From positions 1-5,446 of the forward strand of contig JAFEDW010000143.1 in assembly GCA_018241455.1 (NCBI GenBank): a stretch of 5,446 bases of DNA, written 5' to 3'. The DNA comes from Pseudomonadota bacterium. Its GTDB lineage: Bacteria; Pseudomonadota; Gammaproteobacteria; Steroidobacterales; Steroidobacteraceae. Position 1 is the first letter of the stretch. Each line of letters opens with the position of its first letter. Positions 1 through 5,446 of the stretch are shown one piece after another. Both the position numbers and the translations under genes were made by a program. The notes under the pieces were generated by a model, which worked only from the letters and a program-made list of their open reading frames with translations, was not told where the DNA came from and ran no database searches.

Positions 1-192
1 GTGCGCGACAACGGCGTCGGCATCGCACCGGACGCCTGGCCGCGGCCGCATTGCCATGGTCTGCTTGCCGCGGCGGAGCGACTGGCCGAGCTCGGCGGCA
101 CGCTGCAGACCAACGGCGCACCCGGCAAGGGCACGGTGCTCGACGCGCGCGTCCCCTTGCTGCAGTCCTCCCGATTACGAGACGAGGCATGA
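1..192 (+). CDS. Sensor histidine kinase, C-terminal fragment (HATPase_c domain)
   Basis: Only the last 63 residues are in the window; the gene begins to the left, so the GTG at position 1 is taken as an internal valine codon rather than a start. The fragment matches the end of a GHKL ATPase domain of the NarL/NarX/DegS-type (HisKA_3) histidine kinases. It has a DNGVGI box (G1 motif, residues 3-8 of the fragment), then HGLLAAAERLAELGGTL, the usual position of the 'GLxGMRERV..LGG' segment, and then PGKGT (G2-type glycines) before the closing beta strand. Such proteins bind ATP, autophosphorylate a histidine and pass the phosphate to a response regulator, normally a LuxR/NarL-type one. The lid between DNGVGI and HGLL is short, and the usual GMRER core reads AAAER, so it is a slightly divergent member. 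The TGA stop lies 7 nt before the peptidase start, suggesting co-transcription. The family is clear; the signal and partner regulator are unknown. Confidence 0.82.
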   Translation: MRDNGVGIAPDAWPRPHCHGLLAAAERLAELGGTLQTNGAPGKGTVLDARVPLLQSSRLRDEA

Positions 193-194
193 GG
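191..194 (+). promoter_or_regulatory. Shine-Dalgarno site of the M28 peptidase, overlapping the upstream stop
   Basis: GAGG lies 5 nt before the ATG at 200 and shares two bases with the TGA stop (190-192) of the histidine kinase. It supports ATG 200 as the start over the in-frame ATG at 56, and suggests that ribosomes finishing the kinase could re-initiate on the peptidase. Confidence 0.6.
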
Positions 195-199
195 CATCC

Positions 200-1846
200 A
201 TGCTGAAGCAGATTGCGGGCCTGTGCGGATTGCTGCTCTGCGCTGCTGGCGCGCTGGCCACCGAGGCACCGGCTTTCGACGAGGCGCAGATACGCGCCAC
301 GATCCGCACGCTCGCCTCGGATGAGTTCGACGGCCGTGCACCGGCCAGCCTCGGCGAGCAGCGCACGATCAACTACCTGGCGGCGCAGTTCAGGCACTAC
401 GGATTGGCGCCGGCCAACCACGGCAGCTACCTGCAGTCCGTGCCGATGATCCAGATCACGGCCAGCCCGGATACCGAGCTTCGCATCAGCGGCGGCGCGG
501 CGCCGCTGCGCTTTGCATACGGGGACGATGTGGTCGTGACGACGCCACGGCCGCAAGCCACGGTCACGCTGCGCGACAGCCCGCTGGTGTTCGCCGGCTA
601 CGGCATCGTCGCACCGGAATTCCACTGGAACGATTACGCCGGCGTCGACGTGCGCGGCAAGACCGTCATCGTGCTCGTGAACGACCCCGGTTACGCCAGC
701 AACGATCCCCCGCTGTTCCACGGCAAGGCGATGACCTACTACGGCCGCTGGACCTACAAATACGAGGAGGCGACGCGCCAGGGCGCCGCCGCAGTGCTGA
801 TCGTGCACGATACCGGACCGGCGGGCTATCCGTGGGAGGTGGTGCGCAACAGCTGGAGCGGGCCCGCCGAAGTGCTCGTACCCGGCAAGGGGCACATGTT
901 GCAGATCAACGGCTGGCTGAGCCACGAGGCCGCATCGCGACTGCTTGCGGCGGCCGGCCAGGATCTGCAATCGTTGAGCGCCAGCGCACTGCGGCATGGA
1001 TTCCGCGCGGTGGCGCTGCCGCTGAAGGCATCGATGACGCTGCGCAACAGCGTGCGCGCGGTGGTCAGCCACAACGTGGCGGCGCTCGTGCCCGGCGCCC
1101 GCCATCCGGAACAGGTCGTCGTGTACAGCGCGCACTGGGATCACTTCGGCGAAAAGCCCGACGCGGCAGGCCACGCGCAGATTTTCCATGGCGCGATCGA
1201 TAACGGCAGCGGCATTGCCTGCCTGCTGCAACTGGCGCGCCGCTTCGCGGCGCAGAAGCCGGCGCCCGCGCGCAGCATCCTGTTCCTGGCGACGACTGCG
1301 GAAGAGCAGGGCTTGCTGGGATCGGCCTACTACGTGCAGCATCCCCTGATACCGCTGGCGAATACCGTGGCCGACATCAACATGGACGTCATGGACGTCT
1401 ACGGACCGATGCGCGATCTGACCGTGCGCGGTCAATTCATGTCGACGCTCGATGACGACCTGCGCCGCGTTGTCGACTCACTCGGCCTCGAGCTCAAGCC
1501 GGATCCCGATCCATCCAAGGGCTATTACTACCGCGCCGATCATTTCGAATTCGCGCAGCAGGGCGTGCCGGCGCTCAGCATCAATCCAGGCTCCGATTAC
1601 GTCGGCCACGAGGCCGGCTGGGGGCTGGCCCAGCAACATGCCTACAACGAGCAGCGCTACCACAAGAGCGCCGACGTCTACGAAACGGATTGGAACCTGG
1701 GCGGCATGCTGCAGCAACTGCAGGCCGTGTACCTGACCGGCCGCACGCTGGCCGACAGCGAGGAGTGGCCGGAGTGGTATCCGGACAATGCTTTCAAAGC
1801 CAAGCGCACTGCGCAGCGGGCGCGCCAGGGCGCCGCCGACCGCTGA
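200..1846 (+). CDS. Secreted M28-family zinc metallopeptidase with PA-like insert
   Basis: A 548-residue protein in the usual size range of PA-domain-containing M28 (aminopeptidase Y/S-like) exopeptidases. Residues 1-20 form a signal peptide: MLKQ, a hydrophobic core, and a likely signal peptidase I cut after ALA. Cys14 is preceded by LLL, a poor lipobox, so a lipoprotein is less likely. The PA-like domain follows at about residues 125-240 (VFAGYGIVAPEFHWNDYAGVDVRGK and GAAAVLIVHD regions). The catalytic domain, from about residue 290, has all expected di-zinc elements: H312-x-D314 in AHWDH, bridging D334 in AIDNGSG, E368-E369 (E368 the general base, E369 a ligand), D396 in NMD, and H488 in YHKS. 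It should hydrolyse N-terminal residues from peptides in the periplasm or outside the cell; the substrate cannot be read from sequence. The ATG at 200 is chosen because the signal peptide begins there and an SD precedes it. It is probably in an operon with the genes on either side. Confidence 0.93.
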   Translation: MLKQIAGLCGLLLCAAGALATEAPAFDEAQIRATIRTLASDEFDGRAPASLGEQRTINYLAAQFRHYGLAPANHGSYLQSVPMIQITASPDTELRISGGAAPLRFAYGDDVVVTTPRPQATVTLRDSPLVFAGYGIVAPEFHWNDYAGVDVRGKTVIVLVNDPGYASNDPPLFHGKAMTYYGRWTYKYEEATRQGAAAVLIVHDTGPAGYPWEVVRNSWSGPAEVLVPGKGHMLQINGWLSHEAASRLLAAAGQDLQSLSASALRHGFRAVALPLKASMTLRNSVRAVVSHNVAALVPGARHPEQVVVYSAHWDHFGEKPDAAGHAQIFHGAIDNGSGIACLLQLARRFAAQKPAPARSILFLATTAEEQGLLGSAYYVQHPLIPLANTVADINMDVMDVYGPMRDLTVRGQFMSTLDDDLRRVVDSLGLELKPDPDPSKGYYYRADHFEFAQQGVPALSINPGSDYVGHEAGWGLAQQHAYNEQRYHKSADVYETDWNLGGMLQQLQAVYLTGRTLADSEEWPEWYPDNAFKAKRTAQRARQGAADR

Positions 1847-1848
1847 GG
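1845..1848 (+). promoter_or_regulatory. Shine-Dalgarno site of the aldo/keto reductase, overlapping the upstream stop
   Basis: GAGG lies 5 nt before the GTG at 1854 and overlaps the TGA stop (1844-1846) of the M28 peptidase. It repeats the arrangement at the kinase/peptidase junction and decides for the GTG start. The in-frame ATG at 1788 has no purine-rich site before it and would overlap the peptidase by 59 nt. Confidence 0.55.
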
Positions 1849-1853
1849 CGACG

Positions 1854-2774
1854 GTGCACGCCATCACTGCCGCCACTCGTGTCCCGCTCGGGCGTAGCGG
1901 CCTCGAGGTCGCGCCGCTCGGCTGGGGCATGTGGCGATTCGCGGGCGCCGACCCGGCGACCGCGCAACGGCGCATTGAGGCGGCGCTCGACATCGGTTGC
2001 ACGCTGTTCGACACCGCGGACATCTACGGCTACTCCACGCCCGAAGGGTTTGGTGGAGCGGAGCTGCTGCTCGGCCGCGTGCTGCGCGCGGCGCCGGCGT
2101 TGCGCGAGCGCATGGTGCTGGCGAGCAAGGGCGGCATCTACCCGCCATTGCCCTACGATTCGAGGGCAGACTACCTGGCGCAAGCCTGCGACAAGTCGCT
2201 GCAACGCATGGGCGTCGATCGCATCGACCTGTACCAGATCCATCGTCCCGACCTGCTGACGCATCCGCACGAGGTCGCGGCCACGCTCGGTCGCCTGCGC
2301 CAGGCCGGCAAGATCCGGGCGGCCGGTGTGTCGAACTACACCGCCACGCAGCTCGATGCGCTGTCCCAATACATGCCGTTTCCGTTGGCATCGGTGCAGC
2401 CCGAGTTTTCCCCGCTCGCGATCGAACCACTGGCCGACGGCGTTATCGACGGCGCCATGCGCCATGGCCTGGCCGTACTCGCCTGGTCGCCACTCGCGCA
2501 AGGGCGCCTGGGAGAGGGCGCCACAAACCCCGCGCTCGATGAACGGACCCGCGCGGTTTGCGGCGCGCTCGATCGCATCGCCGCGCGCGCCGGCGTGCCG
2601 CGCTCGGCTGTCGCCTACGCCTGGGTGATGGCGCATCCTTCGCGCGCGATACCACTGATCGGTAGCCAGGACCCGAAGCGCATCCGCGCGGCCGCGGCGG
2701 CCTACGACGTGCACATGACGCGCGAAGAGTGGTACCAGGTGCTGGAAGCCGCGCGCGGGGCGCCATTGCCCTAA
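1854..2774 (+). CDS. Aldo/keto reductase, YdhF-like
   Basis: A 306-residue (beta/alpha)8-barrel NADPH-dependent oxidoreductase of the aldo/keto reductase superfamily. It should reduce an aldehyde or ketone to an alcohol in the cytosol. The catalytic tetrad is complete: D53 and Y58 in DTADIYG, K92 in ASKGG, and H130 in QIHRPD. Further family marks are GVSNYTATQLDAL, a SPLAQGRL strand, and a C-terminal cofactor-binding stretch (AYAWV, then IPLIGS, then KRIRAA). The tail, with MTREEWYQVLEAA, resembles E. coli YdhF, as I remember that sequence, more closely than other AKR groups. The GTG at 1854 is preferred because homologues begin just before a VPLGRSGLEV-like strand and because a good SD precedes it; an ATG at 1788 would give 328 residues. 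It begins 7 nt after the peptidase stop. No intrinsic terminator follows it. The physiological substrate is unknown, as for most of the family. Confidence 0.9.
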   Translation: MHAITAATRVPLGRSGLEVAPLGWGMWRFAGADPATAQRRIEAALDIGCTLFDTADIYGYSTPEGFGGAELLLGRVLRAAPALRERMVLASKGGIYPPLPYDSRADYLAQACDKSLQRMGVDRIDLYQIHRPDLLTHPHEVAATLGRLRQAGKIRAAGVSNYTATQLDALSQYMPFPLASVQPEFSPLAIEPLADGVIDGAMRHGLAVLAWSPLAQGRLGEGATNPALDERTRAVCGALDRIAARAGVPRSAVAYAWVMAHPSRAIPLIGSQDPKRIRAAAAAYDVHMTREEWYQVLEAARGAPLP

Positions 2775-2825
2775 GTTGCGCGCTGCGCCGCGGCGTGCAC
2801 AGCCGAAAGTCCGATTGCCATTGCC

Positions 2826-2856
2826 AGTCCGGCTGATCAGTCAATAGAGCCGGACT
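2826..2856. repeat. Perfect 9-bp inverted repeat in the intergenic gap
   Basis: AGTCCGGCT (2826-2834) is mirrored by AGCCGGACT (2848-2856) around a 13-nt spacer that holds part of a TGATCA palindrome (2834-2839). The half-sites are centred 22 bp apart, about two helical turns, which would suit a dimeric regulator on one DNA face. As RNA it could fold into a 9-bp hairpin 3' of the reductase gene, but no T-run follows either arm, so it is not a standard intrinsic terminator. It sits 114 nt upstream of the monooxygenase ATG. The structure is seen directly; its function is inferred. Confidence 0.5.
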
Positions 2857-2952
2857 CACGGGCAAGTAAGGCGCGCGAGTCGCCTGCATACTGCGGGCTG
2901 GAAACCATGACGACATCCGCGGGCGCCGGCATCTGCATCGACGGCCGTGGGC

Positions 2953-2960
2953 GAGGAGGT
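2953..2960 (+). promoter_or_regulatory. Strong Shine-Dalgarno site of the FAD monooxygenase
   Basis: GAGGAGGT contains a perfect AGGAGGT match to the 16S rRNA 3' end and lies 9 nt before the ATG at 2970. It settles the start at 2970 over the in-frame ATG at 2907, which would add 21 residues lacking family character and has only a weak purine stretch upstream. It is the best ribosome binding site in the window. Confidence 0.75.
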
Positions 2961-2969
2961 CACGCTGCC

Positions 2970-4151
2970 ATGAAAGTCGCGATCAACGGCGTGGGCATAG
3001 CCGGCCCCACGCTCGCCTACTGGCTGCGACGCGCCGGGCACGAGCCGGTGCTGTTCGAACGGGCGCCGGCGTTCCGCCGCGGCGGCTACCTGATCGATTT
3101 CTGGGGGCTTGGCTACGACATCGCCGAGCGCATGGGGATCCTGCCAACGCTGCGCGAGCGCGGCTATGTGATGAAGCGCATGCGAAATGTCCGCCACGAT
3201 GGCCGCGAGGAAGCGGGCATGGACTTCGCGCCGCTCTACCAGGCCCAACAAGGCCGCTTCATCAGTATCGCGCGCGCCGACCTGGCGCGGGCGCTCGTCG
3301 ACGCCTGCGTGGGCGTCCCGGTGCATTTCGGCGTGTCGATCAACGGGATCGCGCAGCATGGCGACGGCCCGATCGTGACGTTATCGGACGGCCGGCAGGA
3401 ACGGTTCGACCTGGTCGTGGGCGCCGACGGACTGCACTCGCAGGTGCGGGCGCTGGCCTTTGGACCCGAACCACGGTTCGAACGGTTTCTGGATTGCCAT
3501 GTCGCGGCGTGTCGCGTCTCCGGCTATCCGCACCGCGACGAGTTGATGTTCGTTTCGCACACGGTTCGAGGACGCCAGGCAGCCCGCGTCTCGCTGCGGG
3601 ATGGCGAGACATTGGTGCTGTTCATCTGTCGGGACGAATTCATCGGCGACGATCCTGGCCGGCACGACGACCCGCGGCGGGCGCTGCGCCGTGCGTTCGG
3701 CGGCATGGGATGGGAAGTCCCCGAACTGCTCGACGCGATGGAAAATTCCGGCGACCTGTATTTCGATCGAGTCAGCCAGATCCGCATGCCGCATTGGAGC
3801 AGCAATCGCATCGCACTCGTGGGTGATGCGGCCGCGTGTCCCTCGCTGCTTGCCGGGGAGGGTACCGGTCTCGGGATGCTCGGTGCGTACGTGCTGGCAG
3901 GTGAACTGCATCGGGCCGGAAGCGATATCGCACGCGCCCTGGCGGCGTATGAGAACAGCTTGCGGGCATTCATTTCGGGCAAGCAGAAGGGAGCCGTGTA
4001 CTTCCGTGGATTCTTTGCGCCGCAAACGGCGCTGGGCCTGGTGGCTCGCAACCTCGCGGTCCACCTGTTCGCCCTTCCACTATTTGGCAGGCAATTCTGG
4101 GCGCGTTCGCTGCGTGACAGATTCACGCTGCCCGACTACCCGATGGATTGA
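2970..4151 (+). CDS. FAD-dependent monooxygenase (PHBH/UbiH/TetX-like group A flavoprotein)
   Basis: A 393-residue single-component flavoprotein hydroxylase-type enzyme. The N-terminal Rossmann fold starts at once: G7-x-G9-x-x-G12 in NGVGIAG, ending at E30, which should bind the FAD ribose. R102 in SIARADL is the usual FAD-contacting arginine. The DG motif is DLVVGADGLHSQVR (147-160), and the GD motif is ALVGDAAACPSLLAGEGTG (282-300), where the common His after GDAA is Ala. The C-terminus (about 355-381) is hydrophobic and aromatic with scattered Arg, and could lie against a membrane or cover the active site. Enzymes of this class use NAD(P)H and O2 to hydroxylate small, often aromatic, substrates; TetX acts on tetracyclines. 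Nothing here identifies the substrate, and a role in resistance should not be assumed. It is separated from the reductase by 195 nt, so it probably has its own promoter. It converges on the tRNA/aminotransferase block. Confidence 0.9.
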   Translation: MKVAINGVGIAGPTLAYWLRRAGHEPVLFERAPAFRRGGYLIDFWGLGYDIAERMGILPTLRERGYVMKRMRNVRHDGREEAGMDFAPLYQAQQGRFISIARADLARALVDACVGVPVHFGVSINGIAQHGDGPIVTLSDGRQERFDLVVGADGLHSQVRALAFGPEPRFERFLDCHVAACRVSGYPHRDELMFVSHTVRGRQAARVSLRDGETLVLFICRDEFIGDDPGRHDDPRRALRRAFGGMGWEVPELLDAMENSGDLYFDRVSQIRMPHWSSNRIALVGDAAACPSLLAGEGTGLGMLGAYVLAGELHRAGSDIARALAAYENSLRAFISGKQKGAVYFRGFFAPQTALGLVARNLAVHLFALPLFGRQFWARSLRDRFTLPDYPMD

Positions 4152-4216
4152 ATGCCTGCCGCGGCCTTGGCAGCCGCATCCCATGGCGATACAGACCGCC
4201 TGGCGCGCGGCGCGAT

Positions 4217-4292
4217 TGGCTCCCCGGGTTGGACTCGAACCAACGACCTGCGGATTAACAGTCCGACGCTCTACCGACTGAGCTACCGGGGA
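4217..4292 (-). tRNA. tRNA-Asn (anticodon GTT)
   Basis: A complete 76-nt cloverleaf can be read on the minus strand. The acceptor stem TCCCCGG/CCGGGGA has all seven pairs, followed by discriminator G and an encoded CCA (4217-4219). The D stem is GCTC/GAGC with loop AGTCGGTA, the anticodon loop is CTGTTAA with anticodon GTT at 4257-4259 region, and the T arm is GTTGG-TTCGAGT-CCAAC. The anticodon stem TCGGA/TCCGC pairs at four positions, but its outermost pair (27-43) is U against C. It lies 64 nt downstream of the aminotransferase on the same strand, so it may be processed from that transcript or have its own promoter. No direct repeat of its 3' end occurs elsewhere in the window, so no integrated element is indicated. 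Confidence 0.96.
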
Positions 4293-4311
4293 ATCGGGCG
4301 CGAATTCTCGG

Positions 4312-4327
4312 GGCTGGGCCGCCAGCC
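4312..4327 (-). other. Short hairpin between aminotransferase and tRNA-Asn
   Basis: GGCTGG (4312-4317) and CCAGCC (4322-4327) form a perfect 6-bp stem with a 4-nt loop, 20 nt upstream of the tRNA 5' end. No T-run follows on the minus strand, so it is not a normal terminator. It could be a processing or pausing structure, or chance in GC-rich DNA. Confidence 0.25.
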
Positions 4328-4356
4328 GTCAAGGACGCGCGTAGCGTCGGGGGGCT

Positions 4357-5446
4357 TCAGCCGCCCAGGGCCCTGCGCATTCGCTCCACGGCCTTTTCCA
4401 GCGTCTCGCGGCTGCAGGCATAAGACAGCCGCATGTGCCCCGGTGCGCCGAATCCCGACCCCGGCACGACGGCCACGCCGACGGTATTGATGAGGTGTGT
4501 GGCAAAGGCGTTGTCATCCGCCAATCCGAGCCTTGCCATGGCCTGGCGCACGTCGGCAAACGCGTAGAACGCGCCGCTGGCGGGGCGGCATGACACGCCG
4601 GGCAACGTGTTCAGCGCCGCGACGATGTAGTCGTGCCGCTCCTTGAATGCGCGGTTCATCGTCGCGACGCAGGCCTGGTCGCCGTTCAGCGCGGCGAGTG
4701 CCGCCTTCTGGCTGATGCTCGAGGGGTTCGAGGTCGACTGTCCCTGGATCGTGCCCATCGCGGTGACCAACTCTTGCGGTCCGCCGCAATAGCCGATTCG
4801 CCAACCGGTCATCGCATAGGCCTTCGAGACGCCGTTGATCGTCACGGTGCGATCGTAGAGATCGGGCACGACGGTCAGCAGGCTCGTGAACGGCTCGGCG
4901 CCCCAGTAGATCTTCTCGTACATGTCATCGGTGCCGATGACGATGCGCGGGTGCTTGCGCAACACCTCGCCGAGTGCGCGCCATTCGGCGGCCGTGTAGG
5001 CCGCGCCGGTGGGATTGCTCGGGCTGTTGATGAGCAATAAGCGCGTGCGCGGCGTGATCGCCGCCTCGAGTTGCCGCGGCGTGATCTTGTAGCCCTGTTC
5101 GGGCCCCGCGTACGGCATCACCGGAACGCCGTCCGCCAGCAGCGCCATGTCGGGGTAAGAGACCCAGTACGGCGCCGGGATGATCACCTCGTCGCCCGGG
5201 TCGAGCAGCGCCATGCACAGGTTGAAGATCGTCTGCTTGGCGCCCGAGGACACCAGCACCTGGTTGCGTTCGTACCGGATGGCGTTGTCGCGCTGGAACT
5301 TCGCGATGATCGCGTCCTTGAGCTCCGGGATGCCGTCGACGTTCGTGTAACGCGTGAAACCCGAGTTGATCGCCTGCACGCCGGCGGCGCCGATGTGCGC
5401 GGGCGTGTCGAAATCGGGCTCGCCGGCGCCGAGGCCGATGACATCC
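4357..5446 (-). CDS. Class I PLP-dependent aminotransferase (aspartate aminotransferase AatA-like), N-terminus off window
   Basis: The reading frame is open to the window edge and shows 362 residues; about 30-35 N-terminal residues are missing against the usual 395-400. The visible part begins DVIGLGAGEPDFDTP, a conserved early segment, so the GTG at 5379 is an internal codon and not a start. The fold-type I aspartate aminotransferase features are all present (fragment numbering): SSGAK (66-70) for the PLP phosphate, W94 stacking on the ring, N144 in SNPTG, D173 and Y176 in DDMY, the Schiff-base K208 with R216 in SKAYAMTGWRIGY, and R339 in RLSYA for the substrate carboxylate. The SKxYAMTGWR signature points to the bacterial AatA-type subgroup (Ib/I-gamma) rather than E. 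coli AspC. It should transfer amino groups between aspartate and 2-oxoglutarate; some members also act on aromatic amino acids or prephenate, which cannot be decided here. The tRNA-Asn lies downstream. Confidence 0.93.
   Translation of the reverse strand, partial: DVIGLGAGEPDFDTPAHIGAAGVQAINSGFTRYTNVDGIPELKDAIIAKFQRDNAIRYERNQVLVSSGAKQTIFNLCMALLDPGDEVIIPAPYWVSYPDMALLADGVPVMPYAGPEQGYKITPRQLEAAITPRTRLLLINSPSNPTGAAYTAAEWRALGEVLRKHPRIVIGTDDMYEKIYWGAEPFTSLLTVVPDLYDRTVTINGVSKAYAMTGWRIGYCGGPQELVTAMGTIQGQSTSNPSSISQKAALAALNGDQACVATMNRAFKERHDYIVAALNTLPGVSCRPASGAFYAFADVRQAMARLGLADDNAFATHLINTVGVAVVPGSGFGAPGHMRLSYACSRETLEKAVERMRRALGG

Noticed and set aside
56..199. N-terminal extension of the peptidase from an ATG at 56
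   Set aside because: It would overlap the histidine kinase end in another frame, has no family resemblance, and would bury the clear signal peptide that starts at 200.
1478..2714. Long minus-strand open frames opposite the peptidase and reductase
   Set aside because: They are GC-rich codon shadows of the + strand genes, are rich in Arg/Ala/Gly with no motif, and conflict with the fully motif-supported genes.
2786..2795. Palindrome CGCCGCGGCG just after the reductase as a terminator
   Set aside because: It is a self-complementary GC string without loop or T-run, expected by chance in DNA of this composition.
2762..2825. 9-bp direct repeat GCCATTGCC at 2762-2770 and 2817-2825
   Set aside because: Only two copies, one of them inside the reductase coding end. 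No flanking structure supports a mobile element or binding array.
2815..2850. Sigma-70-like promoter with tandem TTGCCA (2815-2820, 2821-2826) as -35
   Set aside because: TTGCCA matches five of six -35 bases, but the best -10 candidates at 16-18 nt spacing (AATAGA, TAGAGC) match only three of six. Too weak to annotate, although a promoter for the monooxygenase is expected in this gap.
4217..4292. tRNA-Asn as the boundary of an integrated genomic island inside the window
   Set aside because: No second copy of the tRNA 3' end, no integrase, and no transposase or phage gene is present.
4152..4490. Open frame on the + strand across the tRNA
   Set aside because: It runs antisense through the complete tRNA-Asn and into the aminotransferase end, has no domain, and lacks a Shine-Dalgarno site.

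Overview
The window is GC-rich and densely coding, as in a high-GC proteobacterium. A tRNA-Asn with an encoded CCA end, lying directly downstream of a class I aminotransferase, fits a gammaproteobacterium (Xanthomonadales/Nevskiales/Pseudomonas-like) best. That placement is an inference; nothing here fixes the genus.

Left part (1-2774, + strand): three co-directional genes packed with only 7 nt between each pair. They are the C-terminal end of a NarL-type sensor histidine kinase (its start lies left of the window), a secreted M28-family zinc metallopeptidase with an inserted PA-like domain, and a YdhF-like aldo/keto reductase that probably starts at a GTG. At both junctions the upstream TGA stop is fused to the downstream Shine-Dalgarno sequence (TGAGG), so the three are probably one operon with coupled translation. 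No shared pathway is obvious: the kinase would sense a signal, the peptidase would act outside the cytoplasm, and the reductase would reduce a cytosolic carbonyl with NADPH.

Middle (2775-4151): a 195-nt intergenic gap holds a perfect 9-bp inverted repeat (2826-2834 / 2848-2856). It is followed by a 393-residue FAD-dependent monooxygenase of the PHBH/UbiH/TetX-like class, with a strong Shine-Dalgarno site just upstream of its ATG at 2970. The inverted repeat is the best candidate here for an operator of that gene or for a transcript-end hairpin after the reductase.

Right part (4152-5446, - strand): a complete tRNA-Asn(GTT) and, 64 nt upstream of it on the same strand, a class I PLP-dependent aminotransferase (aspartate aminotransferase AatA-like) whose N-terminus runs off the right edge. 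This block converges on the monooxygenase, and no U-tract terminator is visible between them.

Overall this looks like ordinary chromosomal sequence. I saw no mobile element, CRISPR array, toxin-antitoxin pair, defence cassette or other candidate for a new system. The observations worth a second look are small: the stop/SD junctions, the inverted repeat, a mismatched pair in the tRNA anticodon stem, and the unterminated convergent junction.
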